Part shown: piece by piece, positions 41,033 to 52,700 of the stretch
Position numbering within the stretch: the first letter of the stretch is position 1
Layout: each line of letters starts with the position of its first letter
Assembly (NCBI RefSeq): GCF_018613935.1
Contig: NZ_JAGGPF010000009.1
Coordinates: 372,001-436,000, forward strand
Source: Agromyces sp. ISL-38
GTDB lineage: Bacteria; Actinomycetota; Actinomycetes; Actinomycetales; Microbacteriaceae
Direction of reading: 5' to 3'
DNA length: 64,000 nt
The notes under the pieces: model-generated
The model's input: only the letters and a program-made list of their open reading frames with translations
What the model was told of the DNA's origin: nothing
Databases searched by the model: none
Made by a program: the position numbers and the translations under genes

Positions 41033-42548
41033 GCTCCTTCGGGGGGTGGCGATCGGCGTCGCAGTCACGACCGCGCTCGGCGCCGGCGCCCTCGCCTGGA
41101 GTTCCACGCTGCTCGGCGAGTACTCGGTGATGGCCATGGGCGAGGGGCACAGCGGCGACGGGTATGCCGGCCACGACGGCCACGCGGAGCACGGAACGAG
41201 CGGGGCGGACCCGTCCGCGGCATCCGGAAGCACCGGCGCTGTGAATGTGAATGAGGTCGACGTGACCTCGCTGACAGCCGATCCCGAACGGCCCGCCGAC
41301 GTGCGCGTCGAGCTCGTCGCTCGTCAAGACACGGTCGACGTGCCGGGCGGACGGGCGATCGAGGGCTATACCGTGAACGGCACGTCACCCGGACCCGAGC
41401 TGCGGGCGCGGCAGGGCGACCTCGTCGAGGTCACGTTCGTGAACGAGTCGGTGACCGACGGCGCGACGCTGCACTGGCACGGCATCGACGTGCCGAACGC
41501 GGCCGACGGCGTCGCGGGCATCACACAGGACGCCGTGCCCGTCGGCGGCCGTCATGTCTACCGCTTCGAGGCGACGGATGCCGGCACGTACTGGTACCAC
41601 TCGCACCAGGTGTCGCACGAGCAGGTCGAGGGCGGCCTGCTCGGCGCGATCGTGATCGAGCCGGCGTCGCCGACGGATGCCGCGGCCGACCTCGAGGCCA
41701 CCGCACTGCTGCACGTCTACGGCGGGCAGCACACGCTCAACGGCCGGGTCTCGGACGAGCACGTCGACGCGGCACCTGGTGCGACCGTGCGGGTCCGCGT
41801 GATCAACACCGATCAGGGCACGGCCGCCGTGTGGTCGGCAGCGCCGTTCCGGGTGCTCGCCACGGACGGGCACGACGTGAACGAGCCGACCGACGTCGAC
41901 GGGCAGCGGCTGCTCATCCCGGCCGGCGGGCGAGCGGATGTCGCGGTGCAGGCTCCTCCCGAGGGCGATGCGGTGCGGCTGCACGTCGGCGGCGCGCGCA
42001 GCATCCTGATCGGCGACCCCGAGGCATCCGCTCCGCCGACTCCGCAGCCCGCGGAGACCCTCGACCTGCTCGCCTACGGCACGCCCACCCCGCTGTCGTT
42101 CGACCCGGCGTCAGCCGACCGCTCGTTCGACTACGTCATCGCGCGGCGCTTCGGCCTCATCGACGGTCGCCCCGGCAACTTCTGGACGATCAACGGACGC
42201 ATGTTCCCCGACGTGCCCATGTTCCACGTTCGCGAGGGCGACGTCGTCGTGATGCGCATCGTCAACGACTCGGGCGACGTGCACCCCATGCACCTGCACG
42301 GGCACCACGTCGTCGTGCTCTCACGCGACGGCGACGCGGCATCCGGCAGCCCCTGGTGGGTCGACTCCCTCGACCTCCACCCCGGTGAGTCGTACGAGAT
42401 CGCCTTCGTCGCCGACAACCCGGGCATCTGGAGCGACCACTGCCACACGCTCGCGCACGCGGTCGACGGCCTCGTCGCCCACCTCATGTACGAGGGCGTC
42501 TCGACGCCGTTCACCATCAACGGCGCCGCCGGCAACCGGCCCGAGTGA
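41016..42548 (+). CDS. Secreted multicopper oxidase (Tat signal)
   Basis: A 510-residue cupredoxin oxidase. N-terminal SRRELLRGVAIG is a twin-arginine signal followed by a His/Gly-rich linker (GHSGDGYAGHDGHAEHG). All four copper motifs are present: TLHWHGIDVP, YWYHSHQ, HPMHLHGHH and DHCHTLAHAVDGLVAHLM (type 1 Cys in HCH; axial position Leu). It uses oxygen to oxidise metals or organics; substrates could be Cu(I), Mn(II) or phenolics. The preceding membrane gene overlaps its start. Start ATG 41016 inside the upstream gene. Confidence 0.92.
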   Translation: MPSRRELLRGVAIGVAVTTALGAGALAWSSTLLGEYSVMAMGEGHSGDGYAGHDGHAEHGTSGADPSAASGSTGAVNVNEVDVTSLTADPERPADVRVELVARQDTVDVPGGRAIEGYTVNGTSPGPELRARQGDLVEVTFVNESVTDGATLHWHGIDVPNAADGVAGITQDAVPVGGRHVYRFEATDAGTYWYHSHQVSHEQVEGGLLGAIVIEPASPTDAAADLEATALLHVYGGQHTLNGRVSDEHVDAAPGATVRVRVINTDQGTAAVWSAAPFRVLATDGHDVNEPTDVDGQRLLIPAGGRADVAVQAPPEGDAVRLHVGGARSILIGDPEASAPPTPQPAETLDLLAYGTPTPLSFDPASADRSFDYVIARRFGLIDGRPGNFWTINGRMFPDVPMFHVREGDVVVMRIVNDSGDVHPMHLHGHHVVVLSRDGDAASGSPWWVDSLDLHPGESYEIAFVADNPGIWSDHCHTLAHAVDGLVAHLMYEGVSTPFTINGAAGNRPE

Positions 42549-42575
42549 CACGCGGCCGCGGCATCCGGCGAGTGC

Positions 42576-43049
42576 TCAGACGCCTCCCTCGAACCGAGCC
42601 TCGCCGCGATCGTCGAGGGCAGTCAGGATGCGCCGCCGCTGCTCCTCCCCCACCTCGCCGAGCTCGTCGAGCCGGTGCCAGCCGACCTCGGTCATCTCGC
42701 CGTCGGCGGGATACGGCTCGCCCCCGAGCCACGTGCAGCGGAACGTGAGGTCGAGGTAGTCGGCCTCGTCGCCGTTCTCGTACGTGATGCGCGGAATCTG
42801 GTGCACCCACGCGAGGCGATCGACGCGGATGCGCACGCCCGCCTCCTCGAGCGCCTCGCGGCGCGCGGCATCCGCCGGCTCCTCGCCGGGGTCGACGATG
42901 CCCGTGATCGGCGTGAGCGCGCCGTTGTCGGAGCGGCGGCCGAGCAGCACCTCGTCACCACGGAGGATCACCGCCGTCACTCCGGCGAGCGCGAGCGGTC
43001 GAGTGCCGACATGGCGGCGCAGTTCGAGTACGAAGTCGGGGGTGGCCAT
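42576..43049 (-). CDS. NUDIX hydrolase
   Basis: A 157-residue pyrophosphohydrolase with complete Nudix box GIVDPGEEPADAARREALEE followed by AGV, matching GX5EX7REUXEEXGU. Other family features: VTAVILRGDEVLLGRRSDNG before the box, EVGWHRLDEL after it. The substrate (NDP-sugar, dNTP or dinucleotide) is not determined by sequence alone. Start ATG 43049. Single gene, convergent with the multicopper oxidase and divergent from cstA. Confidence 0.93.
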   Translation of the reverse strand: MATPDFVLELRRHVGTRPLALAGVTAVILRGDEVLLGRRSDNGALTPITGIVDPGEEPADAARREALEEAGVRIRVDRLAWVHQIPRITYENGDEADYLDLTFRCTWLGGEPYPADGEMTEVGWHRLDELGEVGEEQRRRILTALDDRGEARFEGGV

Positions 43050-43243
43050 GGCGCCACCCTAACGAAGCCGGCGCCATCATCGGGAATGGATACGAGGTGC
43101 CAGGAAGTCGCGTTGGTCGTCCGTTCGTCGCGGAAATCGACCGCCTGTCGCACAACGCGACCATTGACCGTTCTCGGCATTTCGGCGCCCGGGATCGCTC
43201 CTACGGTGACCGTACGCAACGATGCGACCCGAGGAGGATCCCC

Positions 43244-45531
<2,288 letters not shown>

Positions 45532-45532
<1 letters not shown>

Positions 45533-45738
45533 TGGCCGAGCTGCTCAAGGCCCTCAAGCGTGCGCCCGGAGCCATCGCCTGGTACGTCCAGGACCTGATG
45601 GGCGACAATTCCTATCAGCGCTATCTTGAACACCACCGCTCGAATCACGGCCAGGAACACCAGCCGCTGAGCGAGCGACAGTTCTGGCGGCAGAGAATGG
45701 ATGACCAGGACCGCAACCCGGGGGCGCGCTGCTGCTGA
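45532..45738 (+). CDS. YbdD/YjiX-family small protein
   Basis: A 68-residue soluble protein (DUF466) always found beside CstA-type transporters: IAWYVQDLMGDNSYQRYLEH, HRSNHGQEHQPLSERQFWRQ, and the RNPGARCC C-terminal cysteine pair. In E. coli the homologue YbdD is needed for CstA-dependent pyruvate uptake. Its ATG shares one base with the cstA stop (TGATG), so translation is coupled. Confidence 0.92.
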
Positions 45739-45761
45739 CGACGACGTGACGAGGAGCCCAC

Positions 45762-46949
45762 ATGATCGACGACGTGTGGGCCCTCGTCATCGCCGGCATC
45801 GGCATCGGCATCGCGGTGACGCTGCTTTTCCAGCTGGTGTGGCGACTGATGCGCGGCTCACGCGACCTGGGCAGTGATGCCGAGCGTGCGACCTTCCGCA
45901 CCCTCTCGCTCGCATCGCGTGCGGCCGTGCACCTGCGGGGAGGTCTCGACACCGGCGACCTGCACCGCGCGTCGCGAGCGCTGCGTTCCCTCCTCGGCAG
46001 TGACGCGATCGCCATCGCGAACCGGCAGGGCGTCGTCTCCATCGACGGGCGGCCGAGCCTCTCGGATGCCGCGTGGCAGGTGGCCTCGAGCGTGATCGAG
46101 ACCGGTCAGCGACAACTGCTCACCCCGACCTCCGACGCACGACCTGCCGCAGTCGGAGCGCCGGTCGTCGCGAACGGCCGAGTCGTCGGCGTGATCGTCG
46201 CCTTCGCCCCCAAGGTGCGCCCGCCGCTCGTGCGGGCGACCACCGAGGTCGCGAAGTGGTGCGGCGCACAGATCGAGCTCGGCGAGCTCGAGACCTCGCG
46301 CGCCGCCCTCGCCGAAGCAGAGCTGAGAGCCCTCCGCGCGCAGATCAGCCCGCACTTCGTCTACAACGCGCTGGGTGCCATCGCGTCGTACATCACGACC
46401 GACCCGGAGCGGGCGAGGGATCTGGTGCTGGACTTCGCAGACTTCACCCGGTACTCGTTCCGGCGGCAGGGCGAGTTCACCACGCTCGCCGAGGAGCTCA
46501 AGAGCGTCCATTCGTACGTCGAGCTCGAGCGGGCCCGCTTCGAGGAGCGCCTGAGCGTCACGCTGCAGATCGCACCAGAGACGCTCGCGACCGTCATCCC
46601 GTTCCTCAGCGTGCAACCGCTCGTCGAGAACGCCGTTCGGCACGGGCTCGAGCCGCGCGAACGCGGCGGCACCATCGTCATCGCCGCGCGCGACGACGGC
46701 ACGCACACCGAGATCACGGTCGACGACGACGGGGTCGGCATGCAACCGGCTGAGCTGCGGGCCCTGCTCACCGCCGGCGACGTCACCGACCACGTCGGCC
46801 TGCGCAATGTCGACTCCCGCATCCGCCGCATCTACGGCGACGACCACGCCCTCGTGGTCGAGACGAATCCCGGGGCGGGCACGATGGTGCGCATGCGCAT
46901 CCCCAAGTCGCAACCGTTCAACGACACGGAAAGGCCGGTCGATCGATGA
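45762..46949 (+). CDS. LytS-type sensor histidine kinase
   Basis: A 395-residue kinase of the LytS/YehU family. One N-terminal membrane helix (about 5-28, VLIAGIGIGIAV-like), a GAF-like sensory domain at about 50-175 (LHRASRALRSLLGSDAIAIA, VGAPVVANGRVVGVIVAFAP), the His_kinase box RALRAQISPHFVYNALGAIA with His198, and an HATPase domain (VQPLVENAVRHGLEPRERGG, DDDGVGM). Homologous BtsS senses extracellular pyruvate, but with many membrane helices; this one is built for a cytoplasmic or single-span signal. It is embedded in the cstA operon and overlaps its regulator by four bases. Confidence 0.92.
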   Translation: MIDDVWALVIAGIGIGIAVTLLFQLVWRLMRGSRDLGSDAERATFRTLSLASRAAVHLRGGLDTGDLHRASRALRSLLGSDAIAIANRQGVVSIDGRPSLSDAAWQVASSVIETGQRQLLTPTSDARPAAVGAPVVANGRVVGVIVAFAPKVRPPLVRATTEVAKWCGAQIELGELETSRAALAEAELRALRAQISPHFVYNALGAIASYITTDPERARDLVLDFADFTRYSFRRQGEFTTLAEELKSVHSYVELERARFEERLSVTLQIAPETLATVIPFLSVQPLVENAVRHGLEPRERGGTIVIAARDDGTHTEITVDDDGVGMQPAELRALLTAGDVTDHVGLRNVDSRIRRIYGDDHALVVETNPGAGTMVRMRIPKSQPFNDTERPVDR

Positions 46950-47716
46950 CAGCCGCAGACGAGTCAGGTGCCGACGCGGCGGCCGGCACGATCGACGTGC
47001 TCATCGCCGACGATGAGCGGCCCGTGCTCGACGAACTCGAACAGCTCCTGCGACGTGATGCGCGCATCGGGGGGATCTGGCGAGCATCCTCCGGTTCCGA
47101 AGCGGTTCGCCTCCTCGCCGAGCACCAGGTCGACGCCGCGTTCCTCGACATCCACATGCCCGGGCTTTCGGGGTTCGACCTCGCGCGCGCGATGTCGCGG
47201 TTCACCCAGCCGCCATCGATCGTGTTCGTCACCGCAGACGAGGCAGGCGCCGTCGAGGCGTTCGACTTCGCCGCCGTCGACTTCATCCTCAAGCCGATCC
47301 GGCGGGAACGGCTGCACCGCGCCATCGGGCGGATCATCGCCGGACGAGAGACGCCGAACGAGCCGGAGGCCCCGCTCGACGAGAGCATCCCGGTGAGGGT
47401 CGGGCACATCACCCGCGTCGTCCACCGGAACGACGTGCGCTGGGTGCAGGCCGAGGGCGACTATTCGCGACTCGTCACCGAGACCGGCAGCCACCTGATC
47501 CGCGAGTCGATCTCCGACCTCGAGCTGCGCTGGGCCGAGGCTGGCTTCATCCGGGTCCATCGCTCGTACCTCGTCGACCGCAACGCCATCACCACGATCA
47601 AGCTCACCGGCTCGCACCCCTCGGTCAGCGTCGGCTCGGAGGAGATCCCGGTCAGCCGCCGATCGATCGCCGCCGTTCGCGAAGCGATCCTGCAAACCCG
47701 TGAGGGCCGAGGATGA
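46946..47716 (+). CDS. LytTR-family response regulator
   Basis: A 256-residue regulator: receiver domain IDVLIADDERPVLDELEQLL with Asp68 in AAFLDIHMPGLSGFD and the IVFVTADEAGAVEAFDFAAV switch region; then a LytTR DNA-binding domain (VGHITRVVHRNDVRWVQAEG, DYSRLVTETGSHLIRESISD, FIRVHRSYLVDRNAI). Homologous BtsR/YehT controls the pyruvate transporter btsT in E. coli. Here its gene sits between the two transporters, so it probably activates one or both. ATG 46946 overlaps the kinase stop; its own stop overlaps the next gene (ATGA). Confidence 0.93.
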   Translation: MTAADESGADAAAGTIDVLIADDERPVLDELEQLLRRDARIGGIWRASSGSEAVRLLAEHQVDAAFLDIHMPGLSGFDLARAMSRFTQPPSIVFVTADEAGAVEAFDFAAVDFILKPIRRERLHRAIGRIIAGRETPNEPEAPLDESIPVRVGHITRVVHRNDVRWVQAEGDYSRLVTETGSHLIRESISDLELRWAEAGFIRVHRSYLVDRNAITTIKLTGSHPSVSVGSEEIPVSRRSIAAVREAILQTREGRG

Positions 47717-48132
47717 CCGATCCGGATGCCTCGCGAGGCGGGCCGCCCGCCGAACCTCGACGCGGGCAGGGCAAGCCGATCCGCGAGCGAGTGAGCTCCG
47801 CCGACCAGCCGTCGAATCGAGCCGACCCATTGGTGCGCGTGGGGGCATCACAGGTCAGCGAGGCGGAGACGGTGTTCACCCGCAGCCTCATGCGCACGCA
47901 AGGCCGCCTTGCGCTGGCCTGCGTGCTCTCGTTCGTCGTCGTCGTGGCATCCGTCACCTTCGTGATCAGCCGGATACCGGAGCTGCACGACCTCTCGATC
48001 GGCGGCGTTCCGCTGCCGTGGCTGATCCAGGCCTACGGCTTCTACCCGATCATCATCATCTACGCCGTGGTCTTCGCGGTCGCCGCGATGCGCACCGAGC
48101 GCCGGTTCAATGCCCTCGTGGAGCACGAATGA
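47713..48132 (+). CDS. DUF485-like small membrane subunit
   Basis: A 139-residue protein with a polar 60-residue N-terminus and two membrane helices, LALACVLSFVVVVASVTFVI (about 66-85) and LIQAYGFYPIIIIYAVVFAV (about 103-122). This is the layout of the DUF485-type proteins encoded just upstream of acetate/monocarboxylate symporters (YjcH-ActP, Corynebacterium MctC region). It overlaps both neighbours by four bases and likely forms a complex with or regulates the downstream symporter. Confidence 0.8.
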   Translation: MTDPDASRGGPPAEPRRGQGKPIRERVSSADQPSNRADPLVRVGASQVSEAETVFTRSLMRTQGRLALACVLSFVVVVASVTFVISRIPELHDLSIGGVPLPWLIQAYGFYPIIIIYAVVFAVAAMRTERRFNALVEHE

Positions 48133-49613
48133 ACCCGATTCTCGCGGTCGGCGCGATCGCGCTCGTGCTGGTGGTCACGTCGCTCATCGGCGTCTACGGC
48201 CTGCGGATCTCCCGCACCACGAGCGACTTCTTCGTGGCGTCCCGCACGGTGCGTCCCATCTGGAACGCCTCCGCCATCAGCGGCGAGTACCTGTCGGCGG
48301 GCACGTTCCTCGGGCTGTCGGGGCTCGTGCTCCTCTCCGGCTCCGACGCATTCTGGTTCCCCATCGGCTATGCCGCCGGATACCTGCTCGTGCTCATGTT
48401 CGTCGCCGCTCCCCTGCGGCGAAGCGGCGCGTACACGATCCCCGACTTCGTCCACGCCCGCCTCGACTCCATCACCGCCCGCCGCATCACGAGCGCCCTC
48501 GTGCTCGTCATCGGCTGGCTCTACATCGTGCCCCAGCTGCACGGTGCCGCACTCGCGGTCAACGTCGTCGCCGACATCCCGCCGTGGGTGGGCGCCGTGG
48601 TCGTCGCCGTCGTCGTCAGCGGCTCCGTTGCGGCGGGCGGCATGCGATCCATCACCTTCGTGCAGGCATTCCTGTTCTGGCTCAAGCTCGGCGCACTCCT
48701 CGTGCCCGTCATCTTCTTCGTGATCACGATCGGCGGGCACGAGCCCAGCATCGACCCCGAGCTCGTCTTCCCTGCCGAGCGCGGTCCGAGCGGACTCGAC
48801 GCCTACACGACGGCGTCGCTGCTGCTCGCCCTGCTCTGCGGCACGATCGGCCTCCCGCACGTGCTCGTGCGCTTCTACACGAGCCCGACCGGGAGCTCGG
48901 CCCGCTGGACGACCGTCATCGTCATCGCCATGATCAGCGCCTTCTACATGGTCTCGGGCACGATCGGCCTCGTCGCCCGGGCCACCGCACCCGATCTCGC
49001 CCAACCCGGTATCGCCGACACCGTGGCGCTCCTGCTCCCCTCGCGCCTGATCCCGGGGATTGCGGGAGAACTGCTCACCGCGCTGGTCATCGCCGGTGCC
49101 CTGGCGGCGTTCCTCGGCACGTCGTCGGGACTCGTCGTGTCGCTGTCGAGTGTCGTCAGCCAGGACCTCTTCCACGGCACCGTCCGCTCCTTCCGGTGGG
49201 CGGCCGTCGTCTGCGCCGCCGTGCCGCTGGGATTCGCGCTCGCGACGGTTCCCCAGGGCCTCGTGACCTCCGTCGCCAACGTGTTCGTCTTCGCCGCCTC
49301 GGCGCTCTCGCCGGTCATCGTGCTCGGAATCTGGTGGCGTCCACTCACGGCTCGAGGCGCGATCGCCGGAATGCTCGTCGGGGCGGCGCTCTGCGGGGCC
49401 GCGCTCATCGGATCCTCCGTGTTCGGGACGCAGGCCGGCCCCGCCGCCGCGCTGCTCGCGCAACCGGGAGCCTGGACGATCCCCGCCGCCGCGCTGACGA
49501 CGATCGCCGTCTCGCTGCTCGACCGCCGCAAGCCGCTGAACACCGAACGGATGCTGAGCCGGCTCCACACCCCGGAACTCCCTCGGGTGAGCGGATCGTC
49601 GAGCGGGTCGTGA
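48129..49613 (+). CDS. Sodium:solute symporter, ActP/MctC-like monocarboxylate carrier
   Basis: A 494-residue SSS-family transporter with about 13 helices. Family signatures: DFFVASRTVRPIWNASAISG, EYLSAGTFLGLSGLVLLSG, GAYTIPDFVHARLDSITARR, GTIGLPHVLVRFYTSPTGSS, ALVIAGALAAFLGTSSGLVV. The nearest characterised group takes up acetate, propionate and pyruvate. Start ATG 48129 overlaps the stop of the DUF485-like gene. It ends the cstA operon, giving the cell two unrelated carriers for small carboxylates under one LytTR system. Confidence 0.92.
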   Translation: MNPILAVGAIALVLVVTSLIGVYGLRISRTTSDFFVASRTVRPIWNASAISGEYLSAGTFLGLSGLVLLSGSDAFWFPIGYAAGYLLVLMFVAAPLRRSGAYTIPDFVHARLDSITARRITSALVLVIGWLYIVPQLHGAALAVNVVADIPPWVGAVVVAVVVSGSVAAGGMRSITFVQAFLFWLKLGALLVPVIFFVITIGGHEPSIDPELVFPAERGPSGLDAYTTASLLLALLCGTIGLPHVLVRFYTSPTGSSARWTTVIVIAMISAFYMVSGTIGLVARATAPDLAQPGIADTVALLLPSRLIPGIAGELLTALVIAGALAAFLGTSSGLVVSLSSVVSQDLFHGTVRSFRWAAVVCAAVPLGFALATVPQGLVTSVANVFVFAASALSPVIVLGIWWRPLTARGAIAGMLVGAALCGAALIGSSVFGTQAGPAAALLAQPGAWTIPAAALTTIAVSLLDRRKPLNTERMLSRLHTPELPRVSGSSSGS

Positions 49614-49749
49614 CGCGCGAGCTGCACCCTGCATCGTCGCCCCGGCCTGGCGTATCGAGCAGTTCTGACGAAGTTGACCGCCGACGTCGAGGCGAGGATC
49701 GCCGCGCTCGTGAAGAGGGCGGTGAGCTGAGGGCTCGCCGCCCCGGCTT

Positions 49750-52700
49750 CTACTTCTTCCGCACCAGCACCTCCGACGACGGCGCCGACACGGGCGACGA
49801 ACCGATCTCGTTGTGCGCCACGATGGTCGCGCGGTACTTCGCACCCGGCTGCAGGCCGGTGAACGTCACCGTGACCGAGGTGCCGCCGACCTCCCTGACG
49901 AGGGTCGGCTGATCGGTCCCACGCGGGGTCAGCGTGATCGTGTAGCCCGAGATCGCCCGGCCGCCGTCGTCGGGCGCCTCCCAGCGCACCGTGATGGACG
50001 CCGGTCCGGCCGTCACCCTGGGCGCGTCTGGCCGCGCGGGCACCGAGGGTGCCGGGCGTACCGGACCGACCTCGGCGCTCTCGGTCGACGGGCTCCAGAG
50101 CGGTTTCCCGGCCGTCACGGTGACGCCGATCGTCGCGTCGAGGTCGGCCGAAGTGAGCACGTACTCGACGCCGGTGGCGTCGGCGATGTCCTCGCCGTCG
50201 CGCGTCCACTGGAAGGCCGATGCGGTCCACGGGTCGGCCACCGCGGCGGTGAGCGTCTGGCCCACCTCCGCCTGGCCGCTGATCGCGACGCCGAGCGGCT
50301 CCGGGTCGACCACGGTCTGCGGGTCGACGCTCTCGAGGGTCGGCGTGACGGTCTTCATGAGGCCGTTCTCGTCGAACTCGATGCGGTCGATCGTCGTCTC
50401 GCGGTGGGTGCCATTGCCGTCGGGCATCGCGAACCGGTGGTAGGCGATGTACCAGTCGTCGGTGCCGGGCACGTTGATCACCGAGCTGTGGCCCGTTCCG
50501 CGGATCCCGAGCGACGTGTCCTTCTGCAGGATGACGCCACGGGAGGTCCACGGCCCATCGATGCTCGTCGCGGTGGCGTAGCCGACGCGGTAGTTCTCCG
50601 AGCCGGTGTCGTCGATCGAGTACGTGAGGTGGTACAGCCCGTCGCGATAGTTGACGAATGAGCCCTCACGGAACGACGTCAGGCCGCTGATCGCCTTGAT
50701 GGTCTCAGGCTTGATCGACACCATGTCGTCGTTGAGCTCGGCGTAGAGCGGGCTGCCGTTGCCCCAGAACAGGTAGTGCTTGCCGGTCACCGGGTCGTGG
50801 AACGCGGCCGGGTCGATCGCCTGCCCCGACTTCACCGCCTCCCCGTTGGTGATCATCGCCGTCGGCTGCGCGACGAACGGACCCTCGGGATGGTCGGCGA
50901 CCGCGACGCCGATCGTCTTGCGGTTGAGCGCCGCGTTGTGGCCGCTGAAGTAGAAGTAGAACTTCCCGTCGCGCTCGATGACGGTCGGCGCCCACGCGTT
51001 CCCCGTCGCCCACGGCACGTCGCCGTTCGCACCGTCGAGTGTCAGGATGGGCTCCGCCGAGCGCTCCCATTCGACGAGGTCCTTCGACTTCCAGACGTAG
51101 AACTCCTTGCCGCCCCACCCTGCGAACCCGTCGGTGGTCGCGTAGATGTAGTACGTGTCGCCGAACACCGCGATGTTCGGGTCGGCGTAGTGGCCCGGCA
51201 GCACCGGGCTGGCCATCACGCGCGCCTGCATCGTCCACGTCGCCGTCGAGCCGTCGGGGGCCGTCAGCGTGACCACCAGCGGTTCGCCGAGGTCGACGGT
51301 GTCACCCGAGGCCGGCGACGCCGTCACTCCGTCGGCGGTGTCGAAGACCGGCGTGAGCGCCGCGACATCCGTGCCGGGAACGACCGGGAAGACCACCGTG
51401 CGTGCGGCGGCGTCGACGATCGGCGCGACCTTCAGCTGCGAGGGGTCAGCGAGCGTGACGCCGGCGAGCGCCCCGGTGTTGCCCGACCGGGTCAGCACCT
51501 CGCCAGGGCTCAGCGCGCGGTTGTAGAGCGCGAACTCGCGGAACTGGCCGCGGAAGCGCGGGTCGGCGTTATAGAGCGAGCGGCCGAGGTAGTTGGCGAG
51601 CGTGCTCCCGCCGCCGAGGTCGCCGGGGTCCAGCGTCACGCCCGTGTTCCTGGCGACCTCGACGCCGTCGAGGTACAGCCGGGCGGTCGTGCCCTCGAGC
51701 GTGTAGGTGAGGTGCACCCACTTGTCGCGTGGCAGCGCCGAACCCGAGCTCACGTTCTGCTCCGTCGTCCAGTTGCCCGACGCGATGCCCGTGCGGTAGG
51801 CGCTGTTGCCCGTCGTGAAGAGGTACCCCTGACCGACACCGGATGCGTCGGTGTTGCCGAAGCCGTAAAGGAAGTACGAGCCCGACTGCGAGGGGCTGAT
51901 CTTCACCTCCGCTTCGACCGTGACGTCTTGGACGCCCGTCAGGAGGTGATCGGGCAGGTCGACGTAGTCGTCGGTGCCGTCGAACGTGAGCGCGTCGCCC
52001 TGCCAGGCGGCTCCGCCGACGATGGTGCCGTCGTGGCCGTTGCCCGAACGGTCGGTCACGACCGTGCCGGCGGCATCCGTGAAGTCGTAGCGCAGGATCT
52101 CGCCGTCTTCATTGGCCTCGACCGGCGGCGGGCCGGCCGTGAGCCGCTCGAGCTCGGCCGCGGTCACCGGGAGGACGGTGCCGTGCCGCGGGCTCGCGGG
52201 CAGGTCGTAGTTCGCCGCGACCTTCCAGTCGGGCGTGGCGATGTCGGCGGTCTCGAGCGGGATGTACCCGCGGCCGCCGAACTCGTCGACGAAGAGGTAG
52301 GTCTTGTCACCGTTGACGTCGCCCGGGTTCGAGTGGAAGACCGTCGGCCCTTCGACGGCGCTCGTGCCCGCGTCGCGGCCGATGCACGAGTCGATCATCG
52401 TCCACGACGTCAGAGGCGCGCGCAGCTCGGTCGACGTCTCCTGGATGATGTCACTGCATCCGGTGCTGCCGGCGCCCTCGTCCTTCGTGAACCGGTGGTA
52501 CGTGTCACCGTCCTTGATCACGGTCGAGTCGATGCGCGACATGCCGTCCTGCCAGATCTGCGGCTCGCTGAAGGTCACGAAGTCACGCGTGGTCGCGTAC
52601 AGCATCCGGTTGTAGGTGCTGCCGGTGTGACCCGGGTCGTTCTCGGCGTAGAGCTTCGATGCCCAGAACACCACGAACGCGCCGATCGACTCGTCGTAGT

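Noticed and set aside
43160-43175. Possible LytTR-binding direct repeat upstream of cstA
   Set aside because: Only a partial match to the consensus and the second half is unclear; mentioned only as a place to look.
49662-49730. Short frame VLTKLTADVEARIAALVKRA ending in a stop, between the symporter and GH43 genes
   Set aside because: Looks like the C-terminal tail of a lost gene, but 22 codons without a start or recognisable family are too little to call.
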